Assembly: GCA_947625995.1 (NCBI GenBank)
Contig: CANQQN010000088.1
Span: 1-7,725, forward strand
Origin: an uncultured Lachnospiraceae bacterium
Lineage (GTDB): Bacteria > Bacillota > Clostridia > Lachnospirales > Lachnospiraceae
Length of the DNA: 7,725 nucleotides
Reading direction: 5' to 3'
A model generated the notes under the pieces. It was not told the origin of the DNA and ran no database searches. It saw only the letters and a list, made by a program, of their open reading frames with translations. This document shows positions 1-5,080 of this stretch, in pieces. The translations under genes were made by a program, and so were the position numbers. Position 1 is the first letter of the stretch; each line of letters begins with the position of its first letter.

Positions 1-1213
1 CAATCCTCAGGGAATTGAGATTTTTGTATCCACACGGACCCGCAATGAGCCGGATGGTTCCTTTGAACTGGGAGAGGCTATTATGCGCGAATTTGAGGAG
101 GTAGGGATCTCTGAGAACAGGGGCGTGCGTTATGGCTCGCAGGGTTCGGAGACTTCGGATTATCAGGTAAACAGAGATACCTCCATGACCAGCTGCCTGA
201 TCGAAATGGGATTCATGACCAACGATAAGGACAACCAGCTTCTTGACGAGCATCTGAAGGAGTACGCGAAGGCCATTGCAAACGCTATTGTGGAAACCTG
301 TACCGACGCGGAGCCCACGGAGCCGCCGAAAGGGATGATTCTTGAAAACGAGAAGATTCAGGATATCAATACGTTGGATAATGAAGAAGTGGTCTGGGGA
401 CCCGGCAGCAAAACGGATGAGAACAATATTCCCGTGGGCGCGCAGGAGTTTCAGAAGAAATACGGCAGTTATCAGACAAGATTCATCATGCCGGACGCGC
501 CGAAAGAGCTTTATTTGACATTTGACACAGGCTATAAGGCGGATTACACGGAGCAGATCCTCAATATTTTAAAAGAACGCGGGATCTCCGGCGTGTTTTT
601 TGTGACGCTTCCCTTTGTGAAGAGCAATGAGGCACTGGTACAGCGGATGATCGACGAGGGACATATCATTGGGAATCACAGTTCCTATAATCCTAAGGAA
701 GGGATCGTGTCCAAGAGCATTGAGGAACAGAGAGAAGACGTGAAAGAGCTGCATGAATATATGCTCAACCACTTCCATTACCGGATGTGTCTGTTCCGTT
801 TTCCCAACGGTATTTTTTCCCAGCAGTCGCTGGCTATGATCAATAACCTGAATTATCAAAGCGTATTCTGGAGTTTCTCTTATGACGACTACGACGAGGC
901 AAAGCAGCCGAAGACCAAAAACGCGCTGGGTACGCTTACAGAGCGTCTCCACGACGGAGCTATCTATCTGCTCAGTTCACGTTCCCAGACAAACGCCCAG
1001 ATCTTGGATGATTTTATCACACAGGCGCAGGAAGCCGGCTATACGTTTGGAACGTACTCGGTGAAATCCACGGCTTCGGACAATACCGATAGCAGTCAGG
1101 ACGGATCCGGGGACGATACTTCTTCTGAAGATTCGTCACAGGAAGGAGAAGCTGGCGGAGAAGAGGATAATTCCGAAAGCGGCGGAGAAGATCAGGACAA
1201 GAGTGAGCAGTAA
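1..1213 (+). CDS. Amidase_3 / PdaA-like deacetylase fusion protein (5'-truncated by window edge)
   Basis: The frame is open from the left edge (first complete codon at position 2) to TAA at 1211-1213, giving 403 residues; the true start lies outside. Numbering below starts at the Met at 83. The first ~100 codons in the window are the end of an Amidase_3 domain: NPQGIEIF near the edge and CLIEMGFMTN with the presumed catalytic Glu41. This family is a zinc enzyme that cuts the MurNAc-L-Ala bond of peptidoglycan. After a linker comes a NodB/CE4 domain of PdaA type at about 139-325, with TFDTGY (Asp148), GNHSSYNP (His199), RFPNG (Arg239) and GAIYLLSS. PdaA homologues carry a second His where Asn203 lies and an LLH His where Ser298 lies, so deacetylase activity is doubtful. 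The last 45 residues are a Ser/Glu/Asp/Gly-rich acidic tail. CwlD and PdaA are separate partners in B. subtilis cortex delta-lactam synthesis, so a spore wall role is plausible but inferred. Signal peptide and first amidase motifs are not visible. Confidence 0.88.
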   Translation, partial: NPQGIEIFVSTRTRNEPDGSFELGEAIMREFEEVGISENRGVRYGSQGSETSDYQVNRDTSMTSCLIEMGFMTNDKDNQLLDEHLKEYAKAIANAIVETCTDAEPTEPPKGMILENEKIQDINTLDNEEVVWGPGSKTDENNIPVGAQEFQKKYGSYQTRFIMPDAPKELYLTFDTGYKADYTEQILNILKERGISGVFFVTLPFVKSNEALVQRMIDEGHIIGNHSSYNPKEGIVSKSIEEQREDVKELHEYMLNHFHYRMCLFRFPNGIFSQQSLAMINNLNYQSVFWSFSYDDYDEAKQPKTKNALGTLTERLHDGAIYLLSSRSQTNAQILDDFITQAQEAGYTFGTYSVKSTASDNTDSSQDGSGDDTSSEDSSQEGEAGGEEDNSESGGEDQDKSEQ

Positions 1214-1219
1214 GCAGAC

Positions 1220-1276
1220 GGTAAACAGGCAGGCTGTTAAACAGGCAAGCTGTTAAACAGGCAAGATGTTAAACAA
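1220..1276. repeat. 16-bp tandem repeat, about 3.5 copies
   Basis: Directly after the amidase stop codon, a 16-bp unit (GTTAAACAGGCAAGCT) runs head to tail. Copy 1 at 1220-1235 has two differences, copy 2 is at 1236-1251, copy 3 at 1252-1267 has one difference, and a partial copy begins at 1268. It lies between the stop codon and the terminator hairpin, so it would be in the 3' untranslated part of the transcript. No protein is encoded and the array has no CRISPR-like spacers. Function unknown; replication slippage is the simplest origin. Confidence 0.85.
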
Positions 1277-1301
1277 AATACGGATTCAGGAGAAATAGAT
1301 G

Positions 1302-1340
1302 AAAGTACGGCGCGGTTTTCAGAAGACTGCGCCGTATTTT
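1302..1340 (+). terminator. Rho-independent terminator after the amidase/deacetylase gene
   Basis: A 14-bp stem pairs 1306-1319 (TACGGCGCGGTTTT) with 1323-1336 (AAGACTGCGCCGTA) around a 3-nt CAG loop, with only two G-T wobbles. A-rich sequence in front (1302-1304) and TTTT behind (1337-1340) extend the pairing and give a short U-tract. The position, 90 nt after the stop and before the next gene, fits the end of the first transcription unit. The flanking A and T runs mean it could act in both directions. Confidence 0.85.
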
Positions 1341-1401
1341 AGCGTTGTGTCGTTCTTTTTTCTTATAAATAAAAAAAGATAGTGATTTCCTGTTAAAAAT
1401 T

Positions 1402-1410
1402 TGGTAAAAT
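1402..1410 (+). promoter_or_regulatory. Possible extended -10 promoter for the PPK2 gene
   Basis: The sequence TGGTAAAAT is a TGn extended -10 element with five of six matches to TATAAT. No good -35 box lies 16-18 nt upstream, which extended -10 promoters tolerate. It sits behind the terminator at 1302-1340 and 66 nt before the preferred PPK2 start, so a promoter is expected in this stretch. The region is very A/T-rich, so a chance match is possible. Confidence 0.4.
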
Positions 1411-1464
1411 AAGAATAAAAAGGGGCAAATGGCGGTTACGATGTTAAATGACCGCTGCCCGAAA

Positions 1465-1471
1465 AGGGGTG
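1465..1471 (+). promoter_or_regulatory. Ribosome binding site deciding the PPK2 start
   Basis: AGGGGTG lies 5 nt before ATG 1477. An in-frame upstream ATG at 1429 also has AGGGG (1421-1425), but only 3 nt away. The 16 extra residues it would add do not resemble the usual N-terminus of this family, which begins close to the first helix. ATG 1477 is therefore preferred. Confidence 0.65.
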
Positions 1472-1476
1472 TAGTG

Positions 1477-2973
1477 ATGCTGGAGAAGATCGATCTTTCA
1501 AAAAAAATGGAAAAAAACGAGTTTAAACAGCGCAGCGAAGAACTGGGGGTTAGGCTTGGAAGACTGCAGAGAGAATGCAAGGCGTTAAAGATTCCGGTGA
1601 TGATCGTTGTAGAAGGGTTAAGCGCCGCCGGCAAGGGCACCCTGATCAACGAACTGATTGAACCGCTGGATCCCCGTGGATTCAAGGTGTTTGCGGTCAA
1701 GGAGGAAACAGAAGAAGAAAAATACTACCCGTTTTTGTGGCGGTTCTGGAATAAGACGCCGGAAAAGGGGCGTATCGCGATCCTTGACAGCAGTTGGTAC
1801 CGCAGGGTGACTTCCGGATATTTTGACGGCAGCACCTCCGACAGGCAGAGGACGGACGCTTATGAGGAGATCAAAAGCTTTGAACGGCAGTTGACAGACG
1901 ACGGAACGGTGATCATCAAGCTGTTCAACTTTATTTCCAAAAAAGAGCAGAAAAAGCGCATGGAGAAGCTCCTTGACAACAAAGAGACCGCATGGCGGGT
2001 GACGGACAAGGATCTGAGGCGGAATAAAAAATACGACGAATATGTGGAGATCTGTGAGGATATGCTTCGCTGTACCGATTCCTCCTATGCTCCGTGGCAG
2101 GTGGTCGAAGCTACTGACAGGCGCTTTGCGGTGGTAAAGACTCTGACTATAGTCGCGGATACGCTGGAGCGTGAGGTAGATAAGCGAAAGGAGCAAAAGG
2201 ATCCTGTGATCGACAGTCAGCTTGACAAGGACAAGGCACTTACCTCCTCCTCGCTGAAACATGTGGATCTTTCCAAAAAGCTTACAAGAGAAGAGTATAC
2301 GAAACAGAAAAAGGAGCTTCAGGACCGTCTGGCGCTGCTGCACAGCGAGCTTTACCGGAGACGGATCCCTGTTGTGCTGGGGTTTGAAGGCTGGGATGCC
2401 GGAGGCAAGGGCGGCGCCATCAAGCGCTTGACGCAGGCACTGGATCCCCGCGGATACGCGGTAAATCCCACCGCTTCTCCCAACGATATCGAAAAGGCCC
2501 ATCATTATCTGTGGCGGTTCTGGACCAATATGCCCAAGGCAGGGCATGTGGCGATTTTTGACCGTACATGGTATGGCCGCGTGATGGTAGAGCGCATTGA
2601 AGGATTCTGTTCCACAGAGGAGTGGAGCCGGGCATATACGGAGATCAACGATATGGAGAAGCATCTGGCTAATTACGGGGCGATCGTGCTGAAATTCTGG
2701 ATGCAGATTGATAAGGACGAGCAGGAACGCCGGTTTAAGGACCGGCAGAACAATCCGGAAAAAAGTTGGAAGATCACTGACGAGGACTGGCGCAACCGTG
2801 AAAAATGGGATGCCTATGAGATCGCCGTGGATGAGATGTTGATCCGCACCTCCACCACATATGCGCCGTGGATCATCGTGGAGGGCAACGACAAGTATTA
2901 CGCCCGCATTAAGGTGCTGAGAACGGTAGTGGAAGCCATTGAATCCCATTTAAAGAAGATGGACGATCATTGA
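1477..2973 (+). CDS. Two-domain PPK2 polyphosphate:AMP phosphotransferase
   Basis: A 498-residue protein made of two PPK2 domains in tandem, the arrangement and length of polyphosphate:AMP phosphotransferase (class II PPK2), which uses polyphosphate to convert AMP to ADP in the cytoplasm. Domain 1 (about 1-235) has a Walker A loop GLSAAGKG at 47-54 and a Walker-B-like segment AILDSSWYRRV from 101. Domain 2 (about 262-498) has GWDAGGKGG at 305-313 and the full PPK2 signature FDRTWYGRV at 361-369 followed by VERIEGF. Each domain then has a lid region ending in a YAPW motif. Domain 1 lacks the Arg, Gly and Glu-Arg of the FDR.WYGRV.VER signature, so domain 2 is probably the catalytic one, as proposed for the family. 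It opens a co-oriented gene run after a terminator, and the next gene starts 25 nt downstream. No PPK1 or exopolyphosphatase gene is in the window. Family assignment is strong; the exact nucleotide substrate is inferred from architecture. Confidence 0.93.
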   Translation: MLEKIDLSKKMEKNEFKQRSEELGVRLGRLQRECKALKIPVMIVVEGLSAAGKGTLINELIEPLDPRGFKVFAVKEETEEEKYYPFLWRFWNKTPEKGRIAILDSSWYRRVTSGYFDGSTSDRQRTDAYEEIKSFERQLTDDGTVIIKLFNFISKKEQKKRMEKLLDNKETAWRVTDKDLRRNKKYDEYVEICEDMLRCTDSSYAPWQVVEATDRRFAVVKTLTIVADTLEREVDKRKEQKDPVIDSQLDKDKALTSSSLKHVDLSKKLTREEYTKQKKELQDRLALLHSELYRRRIPVVLGFEGWDAGGKGGAIKRLTQALDPRGYAVNPTASPNDIEKAHHYLWRFWTNMPKAGHVAIFDRTWYGRVMVERIEGFCSTEEWSRAYTEINDMEKHLANYGAIVLKFWMQIDKDEQERRFKDRQNNPEKSWKITDEDWRNREKWDAYEIAVDEMLIRTSTTYAPWIIVEGNDKYYARIKVLRTVVEAIESHLKKMDDH

Positions 2974-2998
2974 CAGGCGTTTGTGAATGGAGGAGACC

Positions 2999-3316
2999 AT
3001 GAAATGGTATTCTGATTTGTACGTCGGAGAGACAGCGAAAAAAAATCAAAATCGAATTCTGCGGCAGATCAGGGCCAGAGGAAAGTGCAGAAATATCTTT
3101 CTGGTGACGCTGCCGGCCAATTCGTCCAATCTTTTGGATATCATTCCATCCAGATTTGCCTTTCACTATGACGACCTTCATGTGATCGGCGTGGCAAAGG
3201 GCAAGAAGGAAGCCTGTGATGTCGCCGCATCCATCATTGATGAGGTATACAGGGAAACAGGGGCTTTTGATATCGTCCCCTATCTGAAACAAAAACAACA
3301 AGGACAGGATGTGTAA
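2999..3316 (+). CDS. Conserved hypothetical protein, 105 aa
   Basis: A small soluble protein beginning MKWYSDLYVGE, with no signal peptide or membrane helix. GGAGG at 2989-2993 lies 5 nt before ATG 2999; an earlier in-frame ATG at 2987 would overlap that ribosome binding site and is less likely. The protein has a basic helix (about 12-31), a hydrophobic strand NIFLVTLP (32-39), a segment DDLHVIGVAKGKKEA (58-72), then a helix and a conserved-looking end TGAFDIVPYL (87-96). The style suggests a small alpha/beta fold. I recall similar proteins in Lachnospiraceae beside DUF2953 and GerW genes, but no function is known to me. It follows PPK2 by 25 nt and abuts the DUF2953 gene, so co-transcription with both is likely. 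Confidence 0.85.
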   Translation: MKWYSDLYVGETAKKNQNRILRQIRARGKCRNIFLVTLPANSSNLLDIIPSRFAFHYDDLHVIGVAKGKKEACDVAASIIDEVYRETGAFDIVPYLKQKQQGQDV

Positions 3317-3317
3317 G

Positions 3318-4352
3318 ATGCTACATATTATTTTGCTTATTTTGAAAATAATAGGAATCATACTGTTGTGTCTGTTCTTGTTATTGCTGGCGCTGGCGCT
3401 GGCGGTGCTGTTCGTCCCGGTGCGCTACAGCGCTCAGGGAAAAAAGGGAGCACCTTTGCGGGATATCCATGTGAAAGGTTCCGTGTCATGGCTTCTGCAT
3501 CTTGTGCATCTTGGAGTCGTTTATGCGGACGGCGAGCCGGATCTGAAGCTTCGGGTGTTTGGCATTCCCATCTGGAAAAGTAAGGACGGGGGCGATTTGG
3601 AAGATAGACCGGATCACCCGGCAAAAAATAAGCCGAAAGAGGAACCCGTATCCGGCGTCAGTTCTGAGGCGCAGTTCCAAAAATCGGATGAACCCGGTCC
3701 GCAGGAAGAACCGGACGAATCCCGTCTGCCGGAGGAACCAGAACCAAATGGATCCAGTCCACAGGAAGAACCGGACGAACCCGGTTTGCAGGAGGAGAAG
3801 GACAAACCCCGTCTGCCAGAGGAACCAAAAACGGACGCTTATACAATAGGAGATGAAGATACCGATTCCGACAGGGACGAGGAAACAGGCCTGTTTGGAC
3901 GGATCGCCGGTTGGTTTGGCAGGCTGTACCGTGGTTTTTGCAGATTTGTTGAAGGAATCAAAAGCTTTTGGAGGAGACTGCGGGATGTCAAAACAGAATT
4001 TGACCGGTACTGGCAGTGGCTGACAAAAGACGCCACAAAGCTTGCATTTACCTTTTGCAGGGGAGAAGTGATCCGTTTCCTTCGCGATCTTGCGCCGAAA
4101 AAGTATGATGTATTCCTGCGGTTCGGCACCGGAGATCCCGCGTCTACCGGGCAGCTTCTGGGCGCGGTGGCAGTGCTGTATCCCTTTACCAAAGGCCGCC
4201 TTCGGATAACCCCCGAGTTTCAGGACAAGATATTGGAAGGACAGTTCCGGCTCTCCGGAAGAATGCGCGTCTGCAAGGCGGTGGCGGCGGGATTTCGGAT
4301 ATTTAGGAATAAAAATGTCAGGGCAGCTTATAAGGCTTGGCAGGAAAAATAA
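3318..4352 (+). CDS. DUF2953 (YtfI-type) membrane protein with Pro/Glu-rich linker
   Basis: A 344-residue protein of the DUF2953 family, whose B. subtilis member YtfI is encoded next to ytfJ, as here. An N-terminal hydrophobic helix (about 4-33) anchors it, followed by FVPVRYSAQG and a short beta-rich part containing KLRVFGIPIW. A charged, presumably disordered linker (about 92-200) contains repeated QEEPDE and LPEEP units. The C-terminal part (about 200-344) is helical and has the family motif FGTGDPASTG at 269-278. The linker makes the protein longer than typical members. The start at 3318 matches a family-like MLHIILLILK beginning; an ATG at 3309 would add three residues and overlap the previous gene by 8 nt, and has AAGGA 4 nt upstream. 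Function is unknown; neighbourhood with GerW suggests a sporulation or envelope role. Confidence 0.87.
   Translation: MLHIILLILKIIGIILLCLFLLLLALALAVLFVPVRYSAQGKKGAPLRDIHVKGSVSWLLHLVHLGVVYADGEPDLKLRVFGIPIWKSKDGGDLEDRPDHPAKNKPKEEPVSGVSSEAQFQKSDEPGPQEEPDESRLPEEPEPNGSSPQEEPDEPGLQEEKDKPRLPEEPKTDAYTIGDEDTDSDRDEETGLFGRIAGWFGRLYRGFCRFVEGIKSFWRRLRDVKTEFDRYWQWLTKDATKLAFTFCRGEVIRFLRDLAPKKYDVFLRFGTGDPASTGQLLGAVAVLYPFTKGRLRITPEFQDKILEGQFRLSGRMRVCKAVAAGFRIFRNKNVRAAYKAWQEK
3687..3833 (+). repeat. Imperfect Pro/Glu-rich coding repeats in the DUF2953 linker
   Basis: The stretch encodes degenerate repeats of DEPGxQEEPDE and RLPEEP type. CAGGAAGAACCGGACGAA occurs at about 3702 and again about 60 nt later, and CGTCTGCC(G/A)GAGGAACCA occurs from 3723 and from 3810. 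The repeats keep the frame and lengthen the linker between the membrane helix and the C-terminal domain. Confidence 0.75.
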
Positions 4353-4401
4353 AAAATAGAAAATATTTAAGTCCGCGAAAAGCGGCAGAAAGAGGTACAA
4401 T

Positions 4402-4806
4402 ATGGCCAGTCAAAATAATTTTCAGGAGACAATGCACGCGCTTTTGCAGGGAATGGATCAGCACATCACCACAAAAACGGTTGTGGGCGACGTGATCCAC
4501 ATCAATGACACGATCATCCTGCCGCTGATCGACGTATCGTTCGGCGTAGGCGCAGGCGCATTTTCGGGAGAAAAGAAAGATAACGGAGGCGGCGGTATGG
4601 GCGGACGCATGACGCCCTGTGCCCTGCTTGTGATCCAGAACGGCAGCACCAAGCTGGTCAATGTGAAAAATCAGGACGGCCTCACAAAAATTCTGGATAT
4701 GGTGCCGGATTTTGTCAATAAGTTCTATGACGGAAAGAAAAGCAAAAAAGCTGAAGACGATATTGATCTTGACGATATCGTGGCAGACGTAGAGGAAGAC
4801 CAGTAA
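4402..4806 (+). CDS. ytfJ: GerW family sporulation protein (YtfJ)
   Basis: A 134-residue protein matching the YtfJ/GerW sporulation family in length and motifs. It has an N-terminal helix (about 6-20), TKTVVGDVIHINDTIILPLIDV (25-46, cited in part as GDVIHINDTIILPL), a FGVGAGAF segment (48-54), a glycine-rich loop GGGGMGGR (62-69), then PCALLVIQNG and a final amphipathic helix. The last 28 residues are Lys- then Asp/Glu-rich. In B. subtilis GerW is a forespore protein needed for germination responses that involve the cortex; its biochemical activity is not established. AGAGGT at 4391-4396 with 5-nt spacing supports ATG 4402. The gene follows DUF2953 after 49 nt, the same pairing as ytfI-ytfJ. 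I see no convincing forespore (sigma G) promoter directly in front of it, so it may be read from upstream. Confidence 0.93.
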   Translation: MASQNNFQETMHALLQGMDQHITTKTVVGDVIHINDTIILPLIDVSFGVGAGAFSGEKKDNGGGGMGGRMTPCALLVIQNGSTKLVNVKNQDGLTKILDMVPDFVNKFYDGKKSKKAEDDIDLDDIVADVEEDQ

Positions 4807-4812
4807 ACAAGA

Positions 4813-4840
4813 GCATATCCCGTTTTTCGGCGCATATATT
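4813..4840 (+). promoter_or_regulatory. Candidate sporulation-type (sigma E-like) promoter
   Basis: GCATAT at 4813-4818 and CATATATT at 4833-4840 are 14 nt apart. This resembles mother-cell sigma E promoters, which have an ATA-containing -35 and a CATAnnnT-type -10 at about this distance. It lies 67 nt before the 45-residue protein gene and could drive it and the transglutaminase gene. The match is partial and the region is A/T-rich, so this is a weak call. Confidence 0.3.
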
Positions 4841-4878
4841 AAAATAAAAGCAGGCATGTCGGTGATCGGCGCGCCTGC
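4841..4878 (-). terminator. Terminator-like hairpin readable on the minus strand
   Basis: GCAGGC at 4850-4855 pairs with GCCTGC at 4873-4878 around a 17-nt loop. Read on the minus strand the stem is followed by TTTTATTTTAA, the layout of an intrinsic terminator; on the plus strand no T-tract follows. No minus-strand gene is visible here. The 6-bp stem is short, so it may be incidental. Confidence 0.3.
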
Positions 4879-4906
4879 AAAGTAATATAGCCGTCGGAGG
4901 TTGCAC

Positions 4907-5044
4907 ATGAAGCGGGTAGGGGGATTTGCGTGCTTTTGTATGGCAGGCGGTATGATCATCGTGTTTTTTCTTCCCAATGCTTTTATCCAGATTTTAGTCA
5001 TTGTGATCCTGCTGCTTGTGGGATATAATCTTTTTTGCTGTTGA
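4907..5044 (+). CDS. Small hydrophobic membrane protein, 45 aa
   Basis: An open frame from ATG 4907 to TGA 5042-5044, preceded by CGGAGG (4895-4900) at 6 nt. It encodes a 45-residue, almost wholly hydrophobic protein starting MKRVGGFACFC and ending VGYNLFCC. Two hydrophobic stretches (about 6-22 and 26-43) are separated by LPN, suggesting a helical hairpin or one long kinked membrane segment, with the basic N-terminus probably inside. Glycine pairs at 5-6 and 14-15 and four cysteines (9, 11, 44, 45) stand out. It sits 100 nt after GerW and 36 nt before the transglutaminase gene in the same direction. I do not recognise a named family. The clear ribosome binding site, good spacing and membrane-like sequence argue that it is a real gene. 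Confidence 0.72.
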   Translation: MKRVGGFACFCMAGGMIIVFFLPNAFIQILVIVILLLVGYNLFCC

Positions 5045-5080
5045 CTGTTTACAGAAAGATAAATGGAAGGTGAAGATCAT

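Noticed and set aside
1345..1369. TTGTGT and TATAAA as a promoter for PPK2
   Set aside because: The spacing is only 13 nt; the extended -10 element further downstream is the better candidate.
1618..2949. Long antisense open frame (443 codons) opposite PPK2
   Set aside because: It mirrors a strongly supported PPK2 gene, its translation has no recognisable domain, and such frames arise from codon bias on the coding strand.
4373..4385. Small hairpin (CCGC / GCGG) before GerW
   Set aside because: Four base pairs with no T-tract; too weak to call as terminator or regulatory structure.
3486..4400. Antisense open frame (304 codons) opposite DUF2953
   Set aside because: Its Phe/Leu/Pro-rich repeats are the reverse reading of the Pro/Glu linker; no family features and the plus-strand gene is well supported.
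4318..5001. Antisense open frame (227 codons) across GerW and the following gap
   Set aside because: It overlaps the confident GerW gene and the small membrane protein, has no domain signal and no convincing ribosome binding site was noted.
5041..5069. Sigma A promoter starting with TTGACT before the transglutaminase gene
   Set aside because: The -35-like box is good, but the only -10-like sequence (TAAATG/GATAAA) is about 12-13 nt away, too close for a normal promoter.
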